Shown: positions 41,976 through 53,663, numbered from the stretch's first letter. The stretch is 64,000 nt of DNA from Lactuca virosa (GCA_928212115.1 CAKMRJ010005634.1:258156019-258220018); one strand, 5' to 3'. The notes: generated by a model from the sequence alone, not told the origin. Made by a program: numbers and translations.

Positions 41976-44900
41976 TGTCACACCCCCGAACCAGACGACG
42001 GAAACGTCTGGGGGCTTGTGCGTGACTTCATCTTGAGATATCATTACAGTGAATATAAATGAAACATAACATCATCATCATCACACATGTAATATAACAA
42101 CATTCATTGTTTACATCGAGTATTGTATTTGAATATTACATGCCAAAATAGTCAGATTATGATGAAACAAAATATAACACAATATCCATTAGTTTGTTTC
42201 ATTCATCCTGCTTCAACGGTTTCCTGAGAATACAAGTTAATGCATCTATGTTATTGTTTATTTGTATAACTTTGAAACCACCAGAAAATCCTATATTTTT
42301 CTGAAAATTGTTTAGTACGTTTGTGTCAGATCTTGTATTAATGCATGTATGTTATTGTTTATTTGAATAAAAGGGTAAAGAGAACGTAGAGAGAATGTAA
42401 AGAGCATGTATAGAGAATGTTCCCAGACAACCCGATGTGGGGTCTGTAAAAGAGAAAGCTGTCATACCAACCCCCGAGGTTGAGTACCAGTGAGAGTATG
42501 TTTCCGAGTAATCCAAAAGAAAAGAGAATGGTCTTCCGTAAACTTCATAACGTTAATTCCTCTAAGTGATCCATCATAATCATACTAAATAATGACAATT
42601 TCGCCTGTCTTGGCGTTGTTGAACGCCGGTTTTGATTATAAGGTTTTGATTATAAGGTTTTCGTCACCCTAGACTGAGTTAGTCTAACTGTAGCGAACAG
42701 CTCAGGTGTCGGGTGTCATCCCCGTATAGATCTATACACAGATCCCCGTTCTCCCTCTAAGAGACTCTGGTTATAACTACATGCTACGATCGATCACTTA
42801 ATAGGTGTCAACCGATAAAACTCACTAGATCCTTATCGAATTTACGCGAAGAAAGGTATAATCTCATTCCAGACCCAATGAACCATGTAAGTGAACCACT
42901 AAGGCATCGCTAAACATGTAAATCATTTCAAGGCCCAATTGGAATGAGATTATATAACATGGGCCCGAAATATATATGAAAGGACAACGAAGGCCCATTT
43001 CACATGTAAGGTATTTACAGGCCCAAATAGCACACAAATAGTATCCAAGGTCCGTCGCACATGTTAATGGGTCAATGAGGCCCAATAAACATATAAATAG
43101 TATACAGGACCTATCGCACATAAAATGGGCCACTAAGGCCCAATAACCTAGAAATTGATCAAATTAATCCGTTTGTTAGTTTATCGTTGGTTTTAGTTCA
43201 AGTATTCACTAAAATAGCATAAAAGCCCACTTTTTGTAAAAATGACGTTCTTGGCCCAATAAGCCAAAAATTTACAATTAAGGCCCAATTTTTGTAAGAA
43301 TAACACTTTAGTCTCCATTTTGTTCAAAACTTGTGTTGATGACTAGTTTGTGGTAAAACTAACATTTTAAACCTATTTTTGTCAAAAATATGATTTTTGG
43401 CTTGATTTTTGTGAAAATACACATTTTTCTGGTTTTGGGCTTTTCCGGCCTAGTTGTTGCAAAATTTGTAGAAAAATCACCATAAGTCAAAATATAGATC
43501 CGTAAATTCTGGAAGTTTGGAAATTTTGTCTACTTTGTTCACAATTTTTTTTTCATAATTTTTAATGGCTTCTAACAAGTGTGAAATTGCTCACCAACAG
43601 GCTGGTCCGAAATTATTTCAAATCTGATAGGCAGTTTTGTAAAATTCGCCAAAAATTATAGAAAAATCAAACGTGAGCGTAGTCATTTTAAAGGTATAAA
43701 CCTGAAGTTTTTGCATGTAAAACAGTTTTGAAAAGTATTATCATTTAGATGGTCAAAACAGTTCGAGATTGGACCAAAACTTTTCTGTGAATGGCTGATT
43801 TTTTAGTTTAGTTTATAGATCTTGGAACACAACACTCATTTTTACTATTTTAAATGTATAAATCCCAGATCTACTAGTTTACATGTATTATATGTGATAA
43901 AACATACTTTTCTCAAGGTTTTCATGTGGATCCAAGTGATAAACTTAATATTCTTAACATATTTTTAGATTTATGAAGTAAATAACACATAACCACCAAA
44001 TAAATCATGAAAAACACACATATTCATGCATACGCACATAGATCTACACAACACAACTTGTATTCTCCCCCAAAACAAAGTAAAAATCGAAAATAGGGGG
44101 TATGAACTCACCTTGGGGTTTTCAAGATGTAGATGAAGAAGGAGAGGGATTTTTGAGTCCTAGCTTGTGCCTTGAAGAGATCTCGAATTGATGGTTGCTC
44201 TAAGACCCATATTTACGAAAATGGAGTGTAAGAGGAAGGATTTTTGTTTAAACTTTGACATAACAAAAGAGTTTAACCAATGGCTTACCAAGTTATGAAG
44301 CTTGGAGAAGACTTTCTTGAATAACACCCTCACAAACCCATGAATCTTTGAAGAAGAGGAGGAGAGAATCTTTGAGTGTTGAGAGAAAAGTGTGAATTGT
44401 TTGTGTGTATGTGTATGGCCGAGGGGTAGAGGAGGGAGGAGAGAAGTAGGAGTTGACTTCTTTAATCTTGGATGTGATGTGCCTAGATGTTTGGTGGTTC
44501 AAGACATGGAAATATGTTAGACAACAATGAGGTGTCACCCCATTTTCTCCCATTAGTTTTCTCTTTTTTTTGTGTTTTAATTGATGTTGGGCCGAGCTTT
44601 TTGGGCCAAGAAGGTAGGAATTGGAATAGCTTGAGCCCATTAAACTTTAGTTAGGATTTTTGGAGCCTAATCATAAAATCTTTCGGCCCATTGGGCCTTT
44701 AGGGTATCTCTCGGCCCAATAGTATAAAAGAATGGGTTCTAAGGTCCATTAAGGTTAGAATGAATCATTCTAGGCCCAAATGGTCCAAAATGTTATAGAT
44801 TTGTGAGTGTGGGTCCAATTTGAACCCAATTCAAAGTTTCTAGGCGCAAAGTAGTTCAAGTTGAAGGTTTATTGGTCCATTAGGCCCAATAAGAGAATCC

Positions 44901-45071
44901 TAGTCCATAGCGAACTTGAACCAGGATGTCTAGGGTTTTCAACTCATAGTTGAACATATGAGATGTATTTGAATGAGCATAGAGTATGATATTCTCTTAG
45001 AGTACAAGTTATTACACTAGGTGAATGATTACATGAGAGTAGAATTTCCTAGCAAAATGCTAGTTGTGACA
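41976..45071 (-). repeat. TE7 5' LTR
   Basis: 3,096 bp, next to the primer-binding site; differs from the 3' copy by scattered substitutions and small indels. Confidence 0.93.
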
Positions 45072-45076
45072 CCCAG
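45072..45076. repeat. Target-site duplication of TE7 (right)
   Basis: CCCAG, identical to 34504-34508. Confidence 0.9.
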
Positions 45077-45550
45077 GGTGAGAAGCTCGGTCGAATGAAT
45101 CCCTTACTGAGCAGTTCGTTTAATTGGTTGGATAATTCATGCATCTCTGCAGGTGCCAGGCGATACGGGGATTTGGCTACAAGGGTAGCTCCAGGAATCA
45201 AGTCGATTCGAAACTCGACTTGGCGTTCAGGAGGAACTCCTGGAAGATCTTCGGGGGAAGATATCAGGAAAATTACAGACTTCGGGAATGCTCTCGAGGT
45301 CTTTTACTTCTTGTTTTTCATTGACAACATGGGCTAAGAATGCGTGACACTATTTGCGCAGGTATTTTTGGGCTTTGATGCAAGAGATGATGTGAAGGTT
45401 CGTACTGGGTTTGTCGTCGTAGATAACGAGGGTTTCGCCACTTGGCAGATTGAGGCGAATGGCTTTTTCGTAGCATAGAATATCAGCACCGTGAGGACTT
45501 AACCAGTCCATGCCGATGATGACGTCGAAGCTTTTTATGGAGACCGGCAT
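45077..45550 (-). pseudogene. pol: TE6 protease end and RT start
   Basis: 45350-45550 reads SFDVIIGMDWLSPHGADILC and CIKAQKYLRK, the protease C-terminal half and linker; frame breaks follow. 45077-45337 holds traces of the RQVEFR...YRLAPAE entry into RT. The sequence joins in sense with 34508 on the far side of TE7. Confidence 0.8.
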
Positions 45551-46979
45551 AAGGTCGATTTGGGAAAGAATAGTCGTTTAGAGTGAGGGTACAACCTATG
45601 AATTTGTCGTTAGTGCTCTCTTTCTTCCCGTTATCCATCTCGACATTGAATGTTTCGTTTAGTGTTTGTGGTTTGTGTTTGAGTAAATGTTTAAATTTAT
45701 GGCTGACAAAACTCCTCTCCACACCACTATCAAAGAGTATGCATGCATAAGAGTTATCGAGAAGGAACGTACACGTGACTACAGTGGGATCCGCTACTGC
45801 CTCCTCCTGACCCATTGCTAGTACTCTTCCTGTATTGCCAGCGTTCCTTGCTTTCGGGCAATCCCTCTTGTAGTGCCATGTTTCACCACACCCATAGTAG
45901 GCCTGGCCTACTCCAGCTCTGGGGGCCTGGGCGTTATGATGCGTCAGTGTCTTACAGAAGCGGGCAGTATGCCCTTTCCTGTTGCAGTTAGTGCATTGCA
46001 ATTCCCGACAAGGCCCATGGTGGTGGAAGTTGCATTTGTTTCACTTCGGCAGGTTGCCAACATATCGACTAGGAGGTGTTGGAGCAGCAGGAGTAACCGC
46101 AGGAATGGTAGCAGCGTGGACTGCTACTGTTTGTTGTCTCTTTGAGGGCTCCTGTGACGATTGCCTCTTTCTTTTGTTCCAGAATTTCTTTTTGCCGCCA
46201 CCCTCTTTAGGTTGTTCAGAAATGGTTGTCATGGAGCCTTGACAATCCCCATGATCCACTAGTGTCTGTTCCAGACGCTTGGCACTGTCAAAAGTATGTG
46301 GATTGGAAGCTATAACGTTTCCTTGAGTCGGGTGAGTTAATCCCCAGATATACCTTTCCACCTTCTTACTCTCCAGGGTGACCATCTCGGGACACAGAAG
46401 AGCCAGGTCACTGAATCTAGCAGTGTAAGCAGCGATATCGGAGTCCTTCATCTTCAGACTCCAGAGCTCCTACTCTAGCTTTTGTATCTCGCCTATGGGA
46501 CAATATTCTGCTAGCATTAGTTCCTTTAAGTCATCTTAGCTCATGGCATTGGCTATTGGGAGAGTCAATGACTTGACTTGGCCGTTCCACCAAGTGAGGG
46601 CTCTGTCTATGAAAGTACATGCAGCAAATTTCACTTTGCTAGATTCGGGGCACGCACAGATTTCAAATATTGATTCGGTCTTTTCTAACCAGCGTGTTAA
46701 AGTAATGACACCTCCGGTGCCATCAAAGTATATAGGTTTAGAGTTCGTGAAGTCTTTGTATGAACACTCCTTTGGGTGTCCATGACTATCTCTGTGGTTA
46801 GAAGGGTTGGCACCACTACCCACCCCGCTAGTGCCACTTGCATTGATCTGCGTCATGGCGGCTGCTACGACGGCGGTTACTGCTGCTTGGAAGACATCAG
46901 GGTCATACTGTGGAGGTGGTGGCGGTGGTGGATTAGTTGGCGGGTTATTTTTGTTTCGGTTGGACTTATTTGGAGGCAT
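45483..46979 (-). pseudogene. gag: TE6 gag and protease start
   Basis: One frame from ATG 46979 with three stops (46536, about 46470 and about 46041). N-terminus MPPNKSNRNKNNPPTN with a proline run; capsid motifs CSYKDFTNSKP, ALTWWNGQV, AAYTARFSDLALLCPE and VERYIWGL; basic linker; zinc region NKCNFHHHGPC, CTNCNRKGHTARFC (intact CCHC) and YYGCGETWHYKRDC (first Cys is Tyr). Protease LFDSGVERSFVSHKF keeps Asp-Ser-Gly. The frame breaks near 45550. Its best relative in the window is TE9 gag. Confidence 0.88.
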
Positions 46980-47654
46980 CTTTATCTATAACGATTAAAG
47001 AGAAAGTAATGATAAGTTCTCTATAGTGGTCATGATTCAGGTGATAATGAACAAGATATATCTTATCCTGACTGTTATAGTGTTCTATTAAGCGATTTAC
47101 AGTGGAAGTCTACTAATATAAGTAAACAATCGCTAACTTCATTTATAGCAACACTTGTAAATAATTTGTATAGTGTGGCTCACACTGGGTCTCCCCATGA
47201 TCACCTAGTGTATACAATTTATACATAACTATCGAGGTCTAAATGTTCTTGTTCTAGTGTTGTAGGATCATAAAATACTCCTATAGTATTTTATCTTTAT
47301 GTTTGGTTCTAGAGTTTCTCTTATATGTATTGTTGGTAAGTTTTAGACGTGTTGCAACATCACAATCACTCCCAAGCACATGTTAGTTGTATCTCAAATA
47401 AATATAGTTGATCAGGCTATATTTATTCCAGGTATGATTACATAACTGTCTAGGTTTAACTAGTAGTGTCCAACATCTAAATACTTTTATGTAGTTCTCA
47501 CCGTGATACTGTTTCTGGTATGTATGTGTGTTTGTATACTTCTTATAAAATACTTATATTTTAAAAGTATACTTTTAGTCAGAGCACTTTGGCACCATTG
47601 TATTTATAGTTGTATATCATACATGGTTTAATATACTTATTCACTATAAACAAT
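46980..47654 (-). other. TE6 leader
   Basis: About 675 bp without an ORF; unlike TE7 and TE8 it has no extra ORF. Contains the kissing-loop-like hairpin. Confidence 0.6.
47397..47427 (-). other. TE6 leader hairpin with palindromic TGATCA loop
   Basis: An 11-bp perfect stem AATAAATATAG / CTATATTTATT closes loop TTGATCAGG; about 228 nt downstream of the primer-binding site. Confidence 0.8.
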
Positions 47655-47666
47655 GCTCTGATACCA
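47655..47666 (-). other. TE6 primer-binding site
   Basis: Minus-strand TGGTATCAGAGC, three bases from the LTR. Confidence 0.9.
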
Positions 47667-47911
47667 ATCTGGCACACCCCCAAACCGGAACGGCGGAAAC
47701 GTTCGGGGCGGAGGACTTCATGTACAGTATCACAACAATTGTATAATAGTAATCAAAGCAAACACAACCATTACATTGATAAAGTATAATATATACATCT
47801 GTTCAATACATATTTTGTATGACATCAAAAGTGTATAGCAAAAGTATAAAAGGCGCGACTCTACAAAGCTCCGTCTTCTCAAAACTTATGGGTGTACCTG
47901 TCTACTGATTC

Positions 47912-47919
47912 CCTGAGAA
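47912..47919. repeat. hAT target-site duplication (left)
   Basis: CCTGAGAA; repeated at 48997-49004. The uninterrupted TE6 3' LTR has it once. Confidence 0.9.
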
Positions 47920-48996
47920 TAGGCATGAGAAAACGGACCGAATCGGCTCGACCCTGGAACCGGCTTCGGCCAAAATCACGAACCGAACCGTCCCGGAGAT
48001 TCTACCGGTTCCGGTTTCGGGTTCGGTTTTTGAAGGGTTTTCGATTTTGGAACCGGTCTGATTTGACACGCTTCCTTGCGGGGATAGTAACTCATTCAAT
48101 TTTTAACCAAATCAAGAGTTTTTATAGTCTAAACTTAACTACAAAACCTAAAATACGTGTAGGAAAAAGACTCAGGTCAAAAAAACTTAAATTTAGTAAG
48201 TTATGCACATTTGAACAACAAAGTCAGATTACGTTTAATTGTTGTAACATAAAAAATTCTGATTTGACACCCTTCCTTGCGGGGCTTGTAACTCATTCAA
48301 TTTTTAACCAAATCAAGCATTTTTATAGTCTAAAATTAACTAAAAATCCTAATATACATGTAGGAAAAATATTCAGGTCAAAAAAAGTTAAATTGAGTGA
48401 GTTATTCACATTTGAACAACAAAGTTAGATTACATTTAATTGCTGAAACATAAAAAAATTCTGATTTGACAACCTCCCTTGGAGGGCTTGTAACTCATTC
48501 AATTTTTAACCAAATCAAGCGTTTTTATAGTCTAAACTTAACTACAAATACTAATCTACATGTAGGAAAAGATTCAGGTTAAAACAAGTTAAATTGAGTG
48601 AGTTATGGACATTTGAACAATAAAGTCAGATTACATTTAATTGCTGAAACATAAAAAAAATTCTGATTTGACACCCTTCCTTGCGGGTCTTGTAACTCAT
48701 TCAATTTTTAACCAAATCAAGCTTTTTTATAGTCTAAACTTAACTACAAATCATAATGTACATGTAGGAAAAAGATTCAGGTAAAAAAAAGTTAAATTGA
48801 GTGAGTTATGCAACTTTCAAATTTTAAGTGAGTTATCCGGTCCGGATCCCGGTTTTGGGCTGGTTCCAACGACCGGTTCTTACCGGGTCCCGGTTCCAAA
48901 AATTGACAAACTTATAGTATCGGTCCCGGCCCGACTGGTTCGATCGGGTTCCGGTTCCGATTCCGGCCGGTTCCCCGGTCCATATGCTCATCCCTA
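47920..48996. mobile_element. Non-autonomous hAT transposon, 1,077 bp
   Basis: 8-bp duplication and ends TAGGCATGAG...CTCATCCCTA; over 20 bases the terminal inverted repeats match at 16 positions. TAGGGATGA-type ends plus an 8-bp duplication define hAT (Ac-like). No transposase is encoded. Both subterminal zones (47937-48058 and 48838-48980) are full of CCGGTTCCGG-type words, plausible transposase-binding repeats. The centre is a 202-bp tandem array. Confidence 0.88.
48060..48816. repeat. 202-bp tandem repeat inside the hAT
   Basis: Units start GATTTGACA at 48060, 48261, 48463 and 48665; spacing 201, 202 and 202 bp, last one partial. Each has CTTCCTTGCGGGG and TAACTCATTCAATTTTTAACC blocks. 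Confidence 0.9.
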
Positions 48997-49004
48997 CCTG
49001 AGAA
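48997..49004. repeat. hAT target-site duplication (right)
   Basis: CCTGAGAA, as at 47912-47919. Confidence 0.9.
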
Positions 49005-49119
49005 TACAAGTGGTTTTGAAAGTGTATCAACATTTAAGTTGGTGAGTTCATAAGTATGTTTTTGAGATGGAAAACTTGTCTTGGTTCTTTGAAAATGTTA
49101 TAGTGTACTTCTAGAAAAT

Positions 49120-51334
49120 TGTAACACCAGTCAAAATAGGTCAATAGACAATCACATGTGATTATGCTAATCATGTAATGTGATTTTGTTAAACTAGTAA
49201 TGTGATAAACGTGCTATGTAGTCCATGATAAATTCTAATACAAATACGAACTTTCTTTATGATGCAACTCAAAGTATACATCCATACGATTCCAAAAATA
49301 TAGAGAACGTCTGAATCTGACTTCGCATGAAGAAGTTATGATAAACCGAACACTATAAATCTCTATAGTAAGAGAAATTTAAAATGACTTAGAATTAGCT
49401 ATTGGAGTCTAAAATAGAGTTGTAGTACTCGTAAATACCTACGCGTGCATATAAAGAACGTCAAAAACGGAGTTCGTATGTGAAAGTTACGACCTTCCGA
49501 AGATACAGTTGTCAGAAACCCTAATCCGACTGAGCTCACGACGTAAGCATAGAAACTCACGACGTGAGGAGTCATTTTGCCACATTTTGGATCTAGAAGG
49601 TGTGTGACGAGGCTACGAAAGGATAAGTTCTAAGCTCACGACGTGAGCAAGGATATCTCACGACGTGAGGAGTCACATGGCCACCTTCCGAAGCTAGGGA
49701 CGCAAATGGCAAGTCTACGGGGTGACCAGCCATGGCTCACGACGTGAGACTATATGGCTCACGACGTGAGAGGCCAAAAAATCTTCCTATAAATAGCAGG
49801 TCCGACTCCAGCCATTCCTACACATGAACTTTTTTCCTTTCTCTCATTTGCTGAAGCCCTCTTGCATCCCGAGCCCCGACGACCTCGTACCGCTGACCGT
49901 TTCTGCTTAGATTACATAAAATCACGCTACTAGGGTGAGTTTCATGGCCCCACTTTCTAATATTTTCGGGGGAAAACGCATGCTAAATATTGTATACAGG
50001 TTGATATTATGTCTATATAATAGTATATTAGTGTCAACGTAGATAGTTATATTAACCGGGATATAGTTGTTTAAATATAATATTTTGAATATATACAACT
50101 ATTATCAACTTGTTAGCATGTTATTATACGAATGTAGATCTTGAGTTATACTTAGGATTCTATATATATGTTGTGTGCGATATAGTTCTGAAGTTATATT
50201 CGGAAGTTCTATATGTTAATTTATAAATTATGTTGCTATTATTGGTTTTATGTCAAGATAAAACTTGGTATGCTATATGTTGTTATTGTTAGTTTTATGA
50301 CAAGATAAAACTTGGTATGTTATATGTTGTTGTTGTTATTGGTTTTATGTCAAGATAAAACCTGGTTTTACTTCAAGTTATAGCTGTTATACTGCCTAAA
50401 TGTTATGAAGTTAGGAGTAATGTTTAAAAGCATAGTCTAGTAACTTAGGATTTTAGACATGAAAATGCTTTTGTTGTTAGAGCTATAGAGAGTCGTCGAA
50501 GTCTACATGAGTAATTGTATTCATCAACTAAGATTGGGGATCTTAGCGGAAATCCTCTAAACTATAACCTTTAAACCCATGTGAGCGAGGAAGTCGTGTA
50601 TAATTAGTATACGGGTTGACCACCCCACTTGTGATTGTTAGCTACAGTCAACCATAAGCGAGTGACGAACTATCCTTTTACTTGTTATTGTTCCCGCGTC
50701 GATGAAGCGTACGGTGTTGTTTCTCATGGAAATCATGAGTGTATTGTTTCTCATGGAAATCATGAGTGTGTTTTATCAGAGGTATTGTGTCGTAGCAGCG
50801 GTTACAGGCTCATGGTACCAAATTGTTAGAAACATTATACTTTGTCGTATACAAGTATTAATGTTAAGTATAAGTTTCCCCCTACTTATACCTTAGGCTC
50901 AAGGAATGTTTAGGTATAATACTTAATTTATAAGTAAACTATTATACCTAATATATACTAAATGTTGGAGAGTCAAAATGATACTTTCAAAACTATACTT
51001 TTGAACTTGGAAAATGTATTATTTTTATATGGAGTCAAAACCTGTGGACTCACCAACTTTATGTTGACGTATTTTAAAATGCATGTGTTTTCAGGAACTT
51101 GAAAAGCTAGTATGTATTCGAACAGGAGAAGTTTTACTATTACCTTTCTGTTCATTAAGAAGTATGCCATAGTCGGATATTATGTAATAAGTACTAGGAA
51201 AACAATATTGTAACTTTCAATCATCAATAAAGGTATGTATTTTCTTTAGTACTGTTCAGTGTATGTTATATAACTGTGATACGAAGAATGACGTTACACC
51301 ACCCGGTGTTTCCGCCGACAGCTGGGGTGTGACA
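49120..51334 (+). repeat. TE8 5' LTR
   Basis: 2,215 bp, TGTAACACCAG to GGGGTGTGACA. TATA box CTATAAATA at 49788-49796. Six CACGACGTG palindromes upstream; CAAC/GTTG stem-loop (51054-51066) and TTTTCAGGAAC near the 3' side. Confidence 0.9.
49535..49770 (+). promoter_or_regulatory. Three phased palindrome pairs upstream of TATA (TE8)
   Basis: CTCACGACGTGAG (first copy CTCACGACGTAAG) is centred at 49541, 49562, 49641, 49663, 49742 and 49764. Spacings are 21, 79, 22, 79 and 22 bp, so pairs recur every 101 bp. The spacer DNA between pairs has diverged while the 13-mers are nearly unchanged. The last one ends 18 bp before the TATA box. Confidence 0.8.
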
Positions 51335-51337
51335 GAT

Positions 51338-51350
51338 TGGTATCAGAGCT
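51338..51350 (+). other. TE8 primer-binding site
   Basis: TGGTATCAGAGCT, three bases after the LTR. Confidence 0.9.
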
Positions 51351-51887
51351 ATTAACTACAGTGAACTAGTACTTTCTTAGGAAAGCACGTCTATAGTTTA
51401 GGGTTTACTCTATTAGGTTTAGGTATATCCCTTAGCCTACAATAAAAAGTATTATTAATTTTTCTACTGAAAAAACTACTTACGGGAGCGGTGACAGGAT
51501 AGACATGTCGATTTGGGTTGCTAGATTTCAGAACGGCTATATGCTAAAATGATCCTGCCATTTCGACTGTCCTGACTGGCCGGTGCCTTATCAGATAGAC
51601 CTGAAGTAACAAACAATAATTAAAGCGTGACAATAAATAAGAATATAGAATCATATATAAAGACTCAGACCCGCGATGAGAATACACCTTAATACCCGGA
51701 ATGTTTTTGATCTCATGGATTTAGATCAAATATTCCAACTAAAGTTTATATGTGCATATATCCTATCACAACTAGGTGTAGGTGCGCAACTACATTTTAT
51801 TATGATCAGATCATATGAACTATTTAATTTGGGAGTAATATTTGATAGACTAAACTCTTGGTGATCCAAAATGTATATGAATTTGAC
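51351..51887 (+). other. TE8 leader
   Basis: 537 bp without an ORF. The TTGATCAGG hairpin of TE6, TE7 and TE9 is absent; instead TATGATCAGATCATA (51801-51815) is a near-perfect foldback. Confidence 0.5.
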
Positions 51888-52697
51888 ATGGCACATTCAC
51901 GAGAATGGATAATCATCGAGGATACGGATGAAGAAGAGGAAGTTTCATTCCCCATAATGGTAGGCGATCCTTACTACCCTATAAATCCAACCACCTTTCA
52001 TCCAATACCTTCTGACGATGGAACATCTTTACCTTCTAACGAATAGGAAGAGAGTGAACCAATGGAAGAAAGCGAGCCAATGGAGGAGAAAAAATCGGTG
52101 GCATCATCTTTACCACCAATGAACACTCTTTACCGTCAAGTTCCAGGAGGAGCGAAGATGAAATGCACGGCTCGTAAATCCATACCGATATGGCAAAGGA
52201 TTAAGAAGAATCAGAAGGCGACATCTTCAGGAAGTCATAGAGTTCAAGATGAACCTGCACGGATAGCACAAACCGTTGATAGGTGGGTGGCAGAAGAAAG
52301 AGCTGCTAAGATGTATGAGACTAGTCAATCATCTCAACCACATCCCCCACATTCTTCTGAAGATAACACTTTATCTCAATTGTTTGAGAAAAGTGTGAAA
52401 ATTGAAGATAAGATGGAAATTGTTGAAGGAAGGGCTACTCATCTCTCCGGAAGAGTACGAAGGCTAGAAGGACAAAGGACGCGAGATCAGGAATCAGTGA
52501 TGGATGTCCATCATAGTATAAATTTTGCTTATAATGAAATGATTACTCACGATGCAAGGATTGCAGAGTTAGAGCTTTACAATCAAACCTCGAGAAACGA
52601 GGAGCGCACAAGAGGTCTTGAACAGAGAACTCAAGCACTGGAGGAGCAAGTGGTTAATGTCACTGACGTGCTAGGTCATCACCTAGGTTACTGGTAG
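51888..52697 (+). pseudogene. TE8 extra ORF upstream of gag (acidic start, coiled-coil end), one TAG
   Basis: ATG 51888 opens MAHSREWIIIEDTDEEEEVS, followed by GDPYYPINPTTFHP. A single in-frame TAG (52044) is followed by EESEPMEESEPMEE and a 211-codon stretch to 52697: a basic patch (KMKCTARKSIPIWQRIKKNQ), a polar Ser/Pro segment, then long heptad-like runs (SGRVRRLEGQRTRDQES, RIAELELYNQTSRNEERTRG, LEQRTQALEEQVVNVTDVLG) predicting a coiled coil. About 300 bp upstream of gag in the same sense. No retroviral domain is recognised. Extra ORFs before gag are known in other plant gypsy lineages (Ogre/Tat and some Athila); homology to those is not claimed. TE7 has a decayed relative. Confidence 0.65.
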
Positions 52698-52995
52698 ATA
52701 AGCTAAAACTAGTGGTTGTGTAAATAGAGAAACCAGACTAGTTAAGGTAAGAAGAGTAAAGTTTATAGCAAGGATGTAGAAAAACTTGCAAATTTTGCAA
52801 TGTTTATAGAAACTTTTCTCTTATAAGCCTAAATAAACTGATGTAACTGTTGGTAATAATATGAAGCATATATTATAGTAATCATTGTGTTGTCTATTAT
52901 GTCTTACACTTTGAAGAATAATTTAGTACTTATGTATTAAATGACTAATAAAACTCATAAAAATTCTTATTAATTATAATAGCAACTAAAACAAA

Positions 52996-53658
52996 ATGCC
53001 TAGAAGGAGTAGTGCTCGGCTAAACCCTAACCAACGATCAGCACCACAACAACAACCACCAGAACCAAACCCCCCAATGAGTACAGCAGAACTTGAATAA
53101 ATCATAGCTCAAAGAATCGTTGCGGCTCTATCTAATGTAACAAGAGGTGGAGTTAGAAATGAAGGCAATGTAGGGACCGCTAGAACATGTACCTACAAAG
53201 ACTTTATGAATTGCAGGCCAAAGAGCTTTCATGGAAATGAAGGGGTTGTTAATTTGACTAGGTGGATAGAAAAGACAGAGTCCGTCTTTCAAATAAGCTT
53301 CTGTCCAGACGATTGTAAAGTACGATTTGCAGCATGTACTTTCGCTGATGCAACACTTACATGGTGGAACAGCCATGTGAATAGATACTGCAAATTCCAT
53401 GAAATGGGAAGAGCTAAAAATGATGCTAGTAGAGGAGTATTGTCATAGGGAGGAAATACATAAGTCGGAACAAGAATTGTGGACCCTAACCATGAAGGGT
53501 TCAGAGATAAAAGCTTATACCGCTAGATTTAATGATCTTGCAGTAATGTGTCCAGCACTTGTAACCCCTGATTATAAGAAAATTGAGCGATATATCTGGG
53601 GTTTAGCATCGCAAATCAAAGGCATGATGATTGTTGCATCAAAGCCTACAACCTATGA
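52996..53658 (+). pseudogene. gag: TE8 gag, N-terminal part
   Basis: ATG 52996 opens MPRRSSARLNPNQRS, with a TAA at 53098. Capsid motifs CTYKDFMNCRPKSFHG, CPDDCKVRFAACTF and ATLTWWNSHVN follow; the frame shifts near 53390 to MKWEELKMMLVEEYCHRE, KAYTARFNDLAVMCPA and ERYIWGLASQIKG. TE9 interrupts after KPTTYDN. The continuation is at 62559. Confidence 0.88.
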
Positions 53659-53663
53659 CAACA
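53659..53663. repeat. Target-site duplication of TE9 (left)
   Basis: AACAC; the right copy 62554-62558 is AGCAC, one base different. Confidence 0.65.

Larger units (their letters stand above)
34509..45071 (-). mobile_element. TE7: complete gypsy element with 5-bp target duplication
   Basis: 10.56 kb between TGTCACAC and TGTGACA ends, with LTRs of about 3.1 kb and a perfect 5-bp duplication. Minus-strand order: LTR, primer-binding site, leader hairpin, extra acidic ORF (broken), a gag-protease ORF lacking the capsid core, heavily decayed pol with large deletions, purine tract, LTR. Its LTRs are nearly identical by eye over long blocks, so it is a younger layer than TE6. Confidence 0.93.
29374..49119 (-). 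mobile_element. TE6: chromovirus-type gypsy element, interrupted three times
   Basis: Minus-strand order: 5' LTR (from 49119 down to 47670, itself cut by a hAT and by TE8), primer-binding site, leader with a kissing-loop-like hairpin, gag-protease (46979-45483), RT start (45337-45077), TE7 insertion, rest of RT, RNase H, integrase and chromodomain (34508-31868), purine tract and 3' LTR (31804-29374). All gypsy domains are present in the right order, but stops and frameshifts occur in every part. The chromodomain places it with chromoviruses; Tekay/Del is the best guess. Confidence 0.9.
47670..49119 (-). repeat. TE6 5' LTR, interrupted by hAT and cut by TE8
   Basis: 47670-47919 and 49005-49119 match the 3' LTR start (29374-29735). 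The inserted hAT separates them, and TE8 begins after CTTCTAGAAAAT. The remainder would lie right of TE8, outside the window. Confidence 0.88.

Noticed and set aside
46776..46998. Plus-strand frames opposite TE6 gag start
   Set aside because: Antisense shadows of the proline-rich gag N-terminus.
47892..48428. 178-codon plus-strand open frame with arginine-rich start
   Set aside because: It lies wholly in the hAT; its body is the translated 202-bp tandem repeat and its start the CCGG-rich subterminal zone. Repeat translation, no domain.
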